Assembly (NCBI RefSeq): GCF_029784155.1
Contig: NC_073693.1
Span: forward strand, 286,784,875-286,848,874
Origin: Uranotaenia lowii
Taxonomy: Eukaryota > Arthropoda > Insecta > Diptera > Culicidae
Direction of reading: 5' to 3'
DNA: 64,000 nucleotides
Shown here: positions 34,596 through 44,340 of the stretch, piece by piece
How positions within the stretch are numbered: the stretch's first letter is position 1
Layout: every line of letters begins with the position of its first letter
Program-made: the position numbers and the translations under genes
Notes under the pieces: model-generated
Databases searched by the model: none
Seen by the model: the letters and a program-made list of their open reading frames with translations, nothing else
What the model was told of the DNA's origin: nothing

Positions 34596-37534
34596 CTCAT
34601 AGAAGTTTCATTGTGAACAGGAACAGCTATTTCGAACTTCTTCAGCTGTTCCACACTCCAGCTACGGTATTGACTGTGAACGACCTGAAAGTCGGGACCA
34701 AGCAAATAAAAATAAACGTGCACCCTAACCTCCCCGTCGCTGTCGACTTCAACAGTCCGAACTGCCACCAGATTGTTCCAGAACGCTACGCTGTGGTCTA
34801 GGAACAAATCTCTCAAATCGTCCTTGTACTTGTTCAGCTGTTCCGTATCCTTATCATGGATGACAAAATTGGTGAGAAAAGTTTTATAATCTTCTAAATT
34901 GAGGGCTTTGGGCCCGATTGCTCCGTTGAGCCTAGTTCGACGGAGCTCGTTGTTGTGATCCCAATGGATCAAGATAGCTTCCCTTTGTAAGAAAACAGCT
35001 CCCCGATGCATAATAGCGATGGTTTTAACATCAGGAAGAGGTGTCGACAGCTTTTTCCATCTTTTAGCTTCGGTTTCCCATTGTTCTAGGTACAGGTTAC
35101 TATCAACGTAGTACAGAAAGTGATCATCGTAGAATGAACTTTTAATGTTTTCATTTATTTTGGGTTTAGCCCTTTCTGATCCGCTCTGATCCAATTGCCA
35201 GAAGCTATCGATTTTGTTGTAAACATTCATAAGAGACAATAAGTCCGCTTTCTCTTCCTCCAATCGGTAAGTGACCATCACAGCGAAATAGTTGGGATGC
35301 ATCTGAGGGTGATAGCTTGAGATGTTATGAGCGGTCGGATGTGTGATATCGAAGCACTTTTCTGGAACGAATCTGTTCCAGCCCGCTCCATCCTTGAGAC
35401 ACACTTTGATTATATTTGTCTTTTTAGTTATCTGAAGAGAATATCCGGGTCCGGTAAAAATATCGGCGTATTGATCCCAGGTTTGTTTAAATCTTCTTAG
35501 GTCTACCTCTTGAGTTCCATACGTGTACTCAATTCTGGTTCCGGAAGGTAGCGTTATTCCAGTCAGTAGACTATTTGAATTCCATTTGAAAGATAGAAGA
35601 GGCTCGGGGTCACCGATTTGCGTGAGGTTTTGTAGAAAGAACTCGTTTTCATACTGTGAAAATGTCAGAACAATCGATTGCTTGAAGTCAGGTGTTTCAA
35701 TTTCAAAACCGGTCATCAATCGACCTTTGAAGTTTTCTTTGTTTAAAAGAGTCTGATAAGAAAAGGTAATAGTAGTTCCGGCACAATCATTAATTTCTTC
35801 AATCAGGATAGCGGACTTTTCAGTGTCGTTGATGTATTTGAAAACGAGCTTAATTTCTGTATTTTGTTCATGCGCAATGTTTCTTAAATTCCACTGTATT
35901 GGTATTTGCTGAGCTATATTTTTATCTAGAGGCTTCATCGTTCCATACCAATTTTCAGCACTCGACACGAATTGAGTCTCTCCATTCGGTCCTCCGTAGA
36001 TATATTTATATTTCCCGTTTGAAGCTTCCCAGGTTTGGCTAACCAAATCATACTCCAATCGAATTTTTGTGTGACCATCAATGTGAAATACCTTTTTCTC
36101 CTTGGTAGCTTCGTTTAAGTTTTGAACTAAACGAAACTTCATCGTATCTTTGACTAGGAAGTACTCATGCTGTTCCTCAAAAACGGTGCTGTGTCTATCG
36201 ACCCAGATGCAATCCTTACTTAGGAATACATCTTTGCCAAGGGGTTCAACCATCTCATGATCCGGATCCCGTAACATTTCATCGTAATTTACCATCAATT
36301 TTATTGGAACTCCCATCCGGTCAGGCATATCGATTAAAGGAAACGAAAACTGCAACTGACCCGTGACTTTGTTCACAATATTTTTGAAAGGTGCCTCATC
36401 AAAACGATCCCTCATCCAGCGAATGGGTTTCGTTCGATTCAGCCGTGGTAAAATTGTAATTTCAGCACTTTTCTTAAACCCTTCCACAATTTCCGAATGT
36501 GCTTGGTCCATTGATGGTGGCTCAGGAAATGAATTTCTAACAACTTCATCAATCGATAATTCGATTTTGTAGATTCTTCCATCGTAGAAACTCAAAATTT
36601 CTAAGATCGTTCCGTTTAGTTCGGCATTCATCACAATAACATCTTTAATAGCTTCGTTATTGAGAAATTTGTAACTTCTACACTCTTTGTTGATCACAAC
36701 ATACTCGATACCTTCAGGACCTGTTCCAATAACGGCATCTAGCTCAGCGTCATCGCTAACTTTAACCATGATCACTCCCTCCATAGATTTTCTCGTCCAT
36801 CCCTTAACAGCAGAAAATTGCGGACAATGATAATCTAAAACTGTTGAATCCTCACCATTCTTAAATACTGACAATCCTTGATGTGTGATAACGAATAACA
36901 GATCTTTGCGGCTAAACACGTTTTTTACCTTTTCAGCAGAACCAATTTTCTTACTCCGTTTATCCCCATTGATGGAAAACAACGTATCGTTCAAAAGTAA
37001 ACCCTCCAAAGAACCATTTCTGCCATAAACAGGTAGCAACGAGCCCCTAAAATCGTGCTGCAATGTGTCCATATCCCCAAGAGTGATTTTTCCTTCGTCC
37101 ATTTCCACTTCGTAGATGTTTACTTCTCCAGCATCATCCAAGCAAATCACCTTTTCTTTTCCTCCGATTCTTACTAAATATACCACAGAATTCGTCCCCC
37201 CAACTATTGCTTCATCTATCATGTCTCCGTGCTCAACCTCCACAACTTCAGAAGATCCTTTCACGGCTTCCAACCCATCTTTGGTAACGAAAATCACAAC
37301 ATCTTCACCGGATTCACCTTCCCGCACAATCCATGGTTTCTGCGGATTGATCAGATTACTATCAAATAAAGTTCTTCTAAATTTCAGCTCCAACGTATGA
37401 TCAAACTGCAACAGTTCCCGGCCAAATTTCACATACAGTTTCTTCCAATTTTCGGTCCCCTCTATCTGTACTTCCTTCCCAACTGGGCTACCCAAATGGG
37501 CAGCAGATTTCAACACTTTCTTGACTGTCAACAT
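34596..37534 (-). CDS. RHS/Tc-like gene, exon 1: N-terminal propeller-like part and shell start
   Basis: The start ATG at 37,534 has an A at -3 (context GAAAAATG), and an in-frame TGA lies two codons upstream, so it is the first possible Met of this frame. There is no signal peptide; the first residues are basic (MLTVKKVLKS). Residues about 70-330 contain repeated beta-strand patterns like propeller blades (VVYLVRIGG, LLFVITHQGLSVF, GIEYVVINKECRSYKF). At about residue 390 the motif VNKVTGQLQFSFPL matches the N-TG-L-S-PL opening of SpvB/TcB and other RHS shells. Near residue 690 is a LPSGTRIEYTY motif. A second set of propeller-like strands follows (FLYYVDSNLYLEQW). The exon ends at ATGAG/GTAAGC. 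TcB-like proteins form the cocoon that holds a toxin tip; the role in an insect is unknown. Confidence 0.85.
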
Positions 37535-37585
37535 TTTTCACCGGAGTGCACTTACTTTCAGGATAACGTCTACGATCGTATCCAG

Positions 37586-37656
37586 TTTTATACCTGTACT
37601 CGATGGCGTAAGTAGTTAAAACAGCTGTATTTGGAAAACTTGTGAAACTATTTATA
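37586..37656 (-). promoter_or_regulatory. Candidate TATA boxes of the RHS gene
   Basis: On the minus strand TATAAATA lies at 37,649-37,656 and TATAAAA at 37,586-37,592, which are 115-122 and 52-58 nt upstream of the ATG. The nearer box would give a leader of only about 20-30 nt; the further one gives about 85-90 nt. A eukaryotic core promoter placed directly before the RHS ATG supports integration into the host genome. Which box is used cannot be told. Confidence 0.5.
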
Positions 37657-37659
37657 CTG

Positions 37660-38130
37660 AATGAACAGTCTGAGTTCTTTTCTTTGAACTGTTCACTCTT
37701 AAGCACTAGGCATAAAATTCATCCAATTTTTTTTTAGGTTACATTTATTTTAAAAATAACTCCAAAAGTAAAAATAGTTGTGCTTGAGTCCCCGAAAACT
37801 TTTCCAAACATTTTCTATTGCCCTGCCCTAAGTCGATTAACCTTCTCTACTGTCTGATATCATCACGCTCTGCACAGTTTTCTACATTAAACAATTTATT
37901 GTTTACTCAATCAATAGTCACGTGGCAATGACAAATGACAATGACAATGACAATGACAATGACAGTTGTTTGGATCTGGCTTGTGCAGTTTCGGTAATGT
38001 TACGACGTCGTTGATGAGGGTGATTTTATTCTAATTAAAAAGTTAAAAGTTGGAAAAAGCTCTGTAAATTTTAGGGGAAAACAGGCAACATATTAAAAAT
38101 AATTAAGTGCACTTTGTAGAAGAAGTGATG
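37660..38130. other. Upstream region with (AATGAC)n microsatellite
   Basis: The region holds five or six copies of AATGAC/CAATGA words at about 37,925-37,965. Otherwise it is AT-rich sequence upstream of the RHS promoter. No conserved motif is recognised. Confidence 0.4.
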
Positions 38131-38272
38131 AGTGGTGAAGATGTAAGTGAAGGGCAATTTGTGTAGAAAGCTCAAAATTTTTACATGTAGTCAGTCAGTG
38201 AGGGACAAAAGTTTAACCGAAAGTTTTGAGCTTTCTACACAAATAGTCCTTCGCTAACATCTTCACAACCTT
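38130..38272. repeat. Inverted repeat with 47-bp arms
   Basis: The left arm (about 38,132-38,178) and right arm (about 38,223-38,270) are near-perfect reverse complements, including TTTGTGTAGAAAGCTCAAAA without mismatch. The loop is about 45 nt. It could be a small foldback element or a hairpin RNA. It lies about 0.6 kb upstream of the RHS start. Confidence 0.8.
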
Positions 38273-38579
38273 TTCGCTTCTGCTACGAAGCGCACTGACT
38301 TCGTATGTCGAGCTGTCTATTTTACAAAGTTTAAAATTTCTACCTTTGTAACCGGTATATTTGTAGTTTTGTATATTTAGCTCTAGAAAATTCATGTTCC
38401 TTGTCCAGTCTCACAACAAGATAGCACCACAGTAGGATACATTTACTGCTGGCTGCTGTCAATTGGGATTGGGCCTGCTAAAAAGAATTAAGCCTGCTCT
38501 TTACTCTTACACAGATTTCCATAAGAATGACAGCTAATCGGAGTGAAATTGGAGTGAAGGCTATTTCTCTCTCTGTTTA

Positions 38580-39110
38580 ACACACGAGAAATCGTATACT
38601 GGGACTGCGAGCGCGCGCATCGCCCATTAACAGAGGAGGAAAAGGAGGAAAGACAAAGAGAAAATGGAAGGCGAAAAGGAAGCTTGCTTCCGTAAAAATC
38701 GCTCTCTTCTGTACCAGGCGTCCGTGAGTGTAGTCAAGTTTCTGTATAGTGTTTGTGAACGTCCACGGAATTCACCCGAATACCGGTTTGACCTCTTCAC
38801 GGTTCGGCCCGCAGATCCCTTGTGGCCTCGCGCCTCAACGTAAAGGACCAGCAACAACGTTCTCGGGGTCTGAGGACCCCTAATTACCAAGGAGAACTTC
38901 CCTTCTCGGTCTGTCCGGATACGGGGCACTCTCGTGGGCAGACCGATTAAAATCCTATGAAGGAAGACGCCTGCAATGACCGAGTCCAGCAACGCCCGCT
39001 GGCGCCGACGGTTTCGGCACCCCGTCGATACGCCCTTAAATCGACGGCCCTCCTGCTTCCGGAACTACGACGTCGCGACGCAGCACAGTGCGTTGAATGT
39101 ATGGGTTACC
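38580..39110 (-). other. GC-rich island, unassigned
   Basis: About 500 bp of unusually GC- and CpG-rich sequence with open frames on both strands (a 121-codon frame on minus, a 70-codon frame on plus). The codon content is Arg-rich and frame-independent, as expected of GC-rich non-coding DNA. It may be an LTR or leader of a retroelement or a CpG-rich transposon end like those at 2.1 and 5.9 kb. No motif identifies it. Confidence 0.35.
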
Positions 39111-39729
39111 GGGACAAAAATTAAAACTGATGGTTTTTGTCACTTTTACTCAAACATGTTATATAGAAAGTTGTTGGAAATGATGTAAGCTATTATTAGC
39201 ATGAATGGCGCATGTTAAAACGATGTTCACAAAAGTGACTCATATACATATATGCATAAAAAATCGTACGAAATGATTTTACCATCTGACCAATATCTCA
39301 TTCAGATCAGAATAGAAATTTATTCCGAAAACATTGTTTTTCGTGATCACAAAAGTAGCTTAAACGCCATTTTTACCTAAAATGCCATGAAAAACACGTG
39401 TTTAATAACGATTTTTGTGCAAATTAAGATATGTCTTCCAATACAGTATTTTTGCCCAACGTTTCCAATATCTGAGCTAAAAGAAAACTGAATAATCAAC
39501 CTTTTTGCTTGGAACGGTCAGTGGGTACCACCCTTTAAAACAAGACTAGTGAAAAATTTATTCTGGTAAATTTATGTTTATATACCTAACCAACGGTCGA
39601 AGTTGTCTAAGGCTCCTATACAAGAATCATTTTATGAATGCTTAATGGACAAGCAAGGGCATCTGGAGATAGAATCTTCTGTTCACGCCATTAGTTTATA
39701 CGTAATCACAAAAGTCATATGGTTAAAGC
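39111..39729. other. Unassigned intergenic sequence
   Basis: AT-rich sequence containing several scattered copies of CACAAAAGT (near 39,227, 39,350 and 39,705). No gene or element boundary that I can support. Confidence 0.3.
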
Positions 39730-40212
39730 TTATTTCAAATTAGGGTTTGTTTTCTCAATTTTGAAATAGTAAAGCATATTCAGGATTTTTTCAAGCTTAG
39801 AAGTGTAAAATAACTCCTCTGGGATTTCATCCATGTCATAGGGACTAGACAGAAAGGTGTACAAATGTTCTTTCCGCTTTGATGGATCTGCTGAATGCCA
39901 TTGCTCAAAACATAGGGCATTTTCAACAGTCAAAACATCATCTAGAAAAACGTAAATATCTGTAAAACGAGCAATTTCGGGCAGCTGAAACCACTCAGAG
40001 CTTTTAAAGGATACTATAAACGATAACTGTAGAAAAAATCAGAGAGGTATTTTAATATATATTTTTGTAATGTCCAATTGAAGTTTGAATGTCCATTTTC
40101 TTGAAATATAAAGTACGCTTATCGATAACACCTTCATATTTGTATATATGGAAATAAATCACAGAGATAACCCCTCAAATGTCTTCTACTTACTTGCTTC
40201 TTCAGTTTCCAT
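39730..40212 (-). CDS. Possible small two-exon gene, about 100 residues
   Basis: Exon 1 (40,212-40,194) starts ATGGAAACTGAAGAAGC and is followed by a perfect GTAAGT donor. Exon 2 (40,013-39,730) is preceded by a pyrimidine tract (CTCTCTGATTTTTTCTACAG) and a second AG 14 nt on, which gives the right phase. The intron is 180 bp. The product is acidic and aromatic-rich with a WFQLPEIARFTDIYVFLDD stretch and a charged C-terminus ending PNLK. Composition looks like real protein, but I do not recognise the family. It could also be the last exons of a longer gene, or a fragment. It sits just beyond the 3' end of the RNase-H LINE. Confidence 0.45.
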
Positions 40213-40252
40213 TGCGGTTAACACTTTGAAAATTGACTAAAAACTACACTTC

Positions 40253-40520
40253 TTATAATTTCACCTTTGATTTTAGCAGAAATTCGTTAATGAGTATCAT
40301 AACATGTAAGTCTCTTGAGCCTAAGACATCACTTATAGGTACACCATTACGCTTTCCACAACGATTCAGTTCCAAGGTTAGCATCGCGTGGTTTTCTTCA
40401 AATCTTTGGCATCTCCAAACGACATGATCTATGTGTTCATAGTCCTCACCACACTCGCAAAGGTTGGAGTTTACAATATTTAATCTGAAAAGATGTGACC
40501 TCAAAGTGGTGTGATTAGAA
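40253..40520 (-). pseudogene. LINE C-terminal zinc-knuckle segment
   Basis: It holds TTLRSHLFRLNI, then CECGEDYEHIDHVVWRC, which gives the C-C-H-C spacing found at the end of I-group LINE ORF2 proteins, where it helps bind nucleic acid. It is cut from the RNase H segment by the inserted element, and the frame matches across the insertion when one 3-bp duplicate is discounted. Confidence 0.75.
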
Positions 40521-42426
40521 ATACCCAAGCAACAATTTAAATTCCAAAAGGTTTTGTATGCCAGCGATTGTGTTTTATAAAAGATTAGTAAAATATTCAT
40601 TACCTTCGAGTGTATTTTAATAAGAACGCTATATAAATGTCCTTCCAGACAGCTACAAAACCTTTATACAACTTTTTATAAAAATCATAATTTAACTTTG
40701 TTTGAGGTTCTTTATAAGGGTTTCCAAGGGTTTTATAAAGCAATTTAAATACTTCAGAATAAAACCATAAAATTGTACTTGTAGTTGACTCGTCAAAATA
40801 CAAATTAACTATCATAAACCCTTTCATACCCCTATTTTAGAGTGAAAAGCCTGTGGCAAAACCCAAAAGTTTTAATGACAGTGTATACTCTTGTTAATGA
40901 CTTTATGAAGACAAGATAATGACAGGAGGAACAAAATGTAAACAAACTTGTACTATGAGAAATCTTATTTGACTCGTCAAAATACAAATTGTCTATCAAA
41001 AATCCCTTAAATACCCCTTTTTAGAACAAAATGCCTGTGGCAAACCCCAAAAGTTTTAATAAAAGCAATTTACTCTGGGCAATGACTTCATAAAGACCAA
41101 ATAAAGACAGGAGGAACGAAATGTAAACAAACTGCTTGAATATTTTCAAGTTGTGGTTTTTTCATTGCGTTGTGAATCGCTGTGCTTTAAAATGTCCAAA
41201 ATCTTTTGTAAAACTCCTGCTCTAGACTACGGAAGTTAAAAATATGGGTAAGTTTGGTGATATTGTCAATACAGAACTGAAAAGCTTAGCGCAAATATTG
41301 ATATGCTTCGTTTATTTCCAGCTTCGTCATTTATCATTAAGGCAGTAGAGGCAAGCACATCGAAATTCCATGATTTGTTTTTTTTTTTCTTTTGGCTGAC
41401 AGGTTATTACGATTGTTTGTTATGTATAAAATAATGTTGAATCTTTATGCTTGAAGTACCTGAGGTCAACATTCTGGAAAATTTTGATTGAATGAACGGA
41501 ACAGTGCAAAATAAACGGTGATGGGTCCTGTTATATGCAGCCGCGCCGGACGGAGCTAATTGCTTTAAAATGCTTCTACGTGGAACATATAACGGAATTG
41601 ATTTCGGATCCTCAAGTGCTGTTTCAAGCAAGGAATTCTCTTATCAAGGTGATGAAATAAATATTAATTGGTTAAAAGAATCACAAAAAGTCTATTTTTT
41701 ATTCTGTCCAAAAAATTTGGTCTGAGAAAAATCCGTGTGGATTGATGGGTTATATGAAAAGCAAAATTGATTTGATAAAGTATAATTGTTCCTTAAAATA
41801 ATTTCTTCAAGAGGATCCTGATTTATAAATGCTTCTTATAAATCAATAAGAGTTTTAAATGAATCGCCATTTTAAGTGGAAAAATATTAGATTTGGAATA
41901 TGTTTCTACTGATTTAAGTGAATTAATTACGGAATAAAGTTTCGTATCATAGAACGCAATCGAAGCGCGCATTTTATTGGCTAGTTTTGTTTAAAACTGT
42001 TCGAATTTTTTTCAAGCGCATTGATTTTTGGTATCTGTTCAGCTTAAACAATAATATTTCATTCAAATACAAATATCAACGAATCACTAATAAATTCAAA
42101 CAGCAAACAACTATAACACTTCCAACACAATATTTTTGATTTTATAAAATACTTTTCAAGCCAATGAGATGGAATAGGGAGGAAGTCAAAAATTATTCAT
42201 GGCGAATGTTATCTAGAATAACTCCTAATAAAGTCTTTTTAAAACTATAAGGGCTTATAAGTGATTTGTATTTCGCTCTTCACAACCTCCCGTAGATGGG
42301 CCTTTTAACACTTATAAGCGTTTTATAGGTGTTTTTAAGGGTTTCACAAAACTTAGTATTGGTTTATTATGAAGTTTTATAGCAACCTTCTAGGTTCTTA
42401 GAAAACTAAAATTGTTGCTTGGGATA
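40521..42426. mobile_element. 1,900-bp DNA element with 15-bp TIR and 3-bp duplication
   Basis: The perfect terminal inverted repeats CCCAAGCAACAATTT (40,524-40,538) and AAATTGTTGCTTGGG (42,409-42,423) are flanked by ATA at 40,521-40,523 and 42,424-42,426. The LINE reading frame on the two sides is continuous if the element and one ATA are set aside, which confirms the boundaries. Inside is a two-unit tandem repeat of about 188 bp (40,786-41,150) marked by GACTCGTCAAAATACAAATT and GACAGGAGGAAC. A 74-codon minus-strand frame (41,407-41,631) is unrecognised. No transposase is visible. A 3-bp duplication excludes hAT and mariner; I cannot name the superfamily. Confidence 0.8.
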
Positions 42427-43680
42427 ATGCGTGACATGTGCTTAACAAATATTCTGCTACAATTGATCTGCAAAAACCACGATTTGTCCTTTACAAATGG
42501 AATAATGCTGTAACAAAATCTTCCTAATGGGCTTTCTTCCCATTGCTGTTGCCAAGAATTTAATGCCATAGAGTTCACAATTGAATAATAGTCGATCGGA
42601 TCTAAATGCCGATAAAATTCATCACCCTCAGTGGTTCCTCGTTTAGCTAGGGTATCAGCATTCTCATTTCCTTCAATCCCGAAATGAGAAGGAACCCACA
42701 GAAAGGAAACTTCAGAGCCCTTCTTAGAGACATGCGATATCATTTCTTTGATTTTTAAAATCAATTGGTTAGACCTACTACAAAGTCTCAATTTGTTAAT
42801 GGCATTCAAAGATCCTAGACTATCTGTGATAATGAGGTATTTATTTGTAGGTAGAGATTCTATGAGTTCACAAACATACCAAATGGCTGTTAATTCTGCC
42901 ATATAAATGGAACTTGGACTTCTCATCTTGAAGTAAACAGAATGGTTTGAATTATAAATCCCAAAACCTGAGATTTCGTCTTTAAACGAACCATCGGTAA
43001 AAAATTGATTTTCCACAGAGTATCTTGAAAGTTTTTCCTCACAAATGTTTTTAATTTGTCTTTGAGGTAAACTTTCCTTAACCTTTGAAACGATTTCGTG
43101 TATAGAGGTGTCAATATTTAAAGTTGTAAACATATCGTCTGAATTAGGATCAAAATAATTTACTCGGACTTCTGGAGATGACGGAATTGACAAACACTGT
43201 CGATAGGATTTCAAAAAAGATGATTGTGGGTTCAAGTTGAATAGCTCATCAATTTTTTCCATGATATGAGAAGATCGAAAATGAATATTAATCCAATAGC
43301 GACTGTTCAATTGCATAAACCGAATATTTAAAGGTAGCTGTCCTGCTACTATTTCTACTGACATCGTATGAGTTGATGTTAAGAGACCCAAGCAAATTCT
43401 TAAACTTTTATATTGAATCCTTTCCAATTTGATAAAATGGGATTTAGCCATTTGATGAAAAACAGAGCAACCATACTCGATCACTGATAGAATAGTAGTT
43501 TTGTATAACTTAATCATATCGTTGGGGTGTGGACCCCACCAAGTTCCACAAATGGTACGTAGAAAATTCATTCGTCGTTGACATTTTTGACCAAGATAAT
43601 TCACATGTAACTTCCATGTACACTTTGAATCGTACCATACTCCTAAGTAATTGAAACTGGTCGACTGTTTAATTCTATTT
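42427..43680 (-). pseudogene. LINE thumb and RNase H domain
   Basis: A long open frame encodes the end of the reverse transcriptase (YKTTILSVIEYG, TWWGP), then RNase H with its acidic residues in place: FFTDGS, YMAELTAI, IITDSLGS and PSHFGIEGNENAD. RNase H removes the RNA strand during LINE replication and marks the I/R1/LOA groups. The domain looks intact but is cut from both the YADD part and the zinc tail, so it is not functional as a unit. Confidence 0.85.
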
Positions 43681-43689
43681 CGATTTATT

Positions 43690-44340
43690 TCAAGAGAAAA
43701 TGAAGAAGGTGATCGTTTTTTTGAAAAAAAAATCTACCATTTCGGTTTTGGATGATGAGAATTCAAATCCTAATTTTAAGGCCCAATCAGAAAGATTGTT
43801 TTGTGAGATTTGAAGGTTCCTTTCAATCTGTATCTTATTTTTTCCGATTGCATATACACAACTATCATCTGCGTATTGAACTAATGTACATTCCTGTTGA
43901 ATACAAGAATCTATATCATTTATGTACACATTGTATAATAATGGACTTAACACAGAACCTTGGGTCAATCCATGAAAACTGTCACGAATAGTTTTGATTT
44001 CATTTTTATGGAAAAAGTGTATCCTTTTGAAAGACAGTAAAGAAAACAAAAAGGATGTAACTTGACCTGGTACCCCAAATGTGTTGAGTTTTTTACACAA
44101 AACATCTATTAAAACAGCATCATATGCTCCTTTGATATCAAGAAATACAGAAGTCAGTTATTTTTTCGGTTCAAACGATATTTGTATGTCAGTTGCTAAT
44201 AACACTTGACAATCTCTAGTACTGCGGGATTGTCTGAAACCGTATTGAGATGGTGATAAGAAATTATTGCTTTCAAGTACGCATTCTAAATGAAATTGCA
44301 ACATTTTTCTAAAGTTTTTCTACAACAAGATATCAAACCT
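43690..44340 (-). pseudogene. LINE reverse transcriptase palm segment
   Basis: Motifs from 5' to 3' are RPIGL, a FLDIKGAYDAV block (palm A; interrupted by a stop just upstream of it), GLTQGSVLSPLLYNVYINDID, and the catalytic LVQYADDSCVYA. A frame break in homopolymers near 43,720 joins it to the thumb frame. The upstream endonuclease and ORF1 are missing, replaced by satellite. Confidence 0.8.

Larger units (their letters stand above)
40253..44340 (-). mobile_element. RNase-H-bearing LINE (I group), split by a DNA element
   Basis: On the minus strand the order is: RPIGL motif near 44,330; reverse transcriptase with YADD at 43,864-43,875; thumb; RNase H; and a C-terminal CxCG...H...C zinc motif (CECGEDYEHIDHVVWRC) near 40,430. 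This order is that of I-group and R1-like LINEs. The coding frame is interrupted by a 1,900-bp insertion (40,524-42,423) and by frame breaks in T/A runs near 43,715-43,730 and about 44,160. The 5' side abuts the decamer satellite directly. Confidence 0.8.

Noticed and set aside
7072..37534. Bacterial contaminant or symbiont contig
   Set aside because: The exons are joined by canonical introns in correct phase and embedded in eukaryotic transposons, with TATA and AATAAA signals.
7072..37534. Teneurin, the known animal RHS gene
   Set aside because: There are no EGF repeats, no NHL-type layout that I can see and no single-pass N-terminal anchor; the opening and the module order match TcB/TcC-type proteins better.
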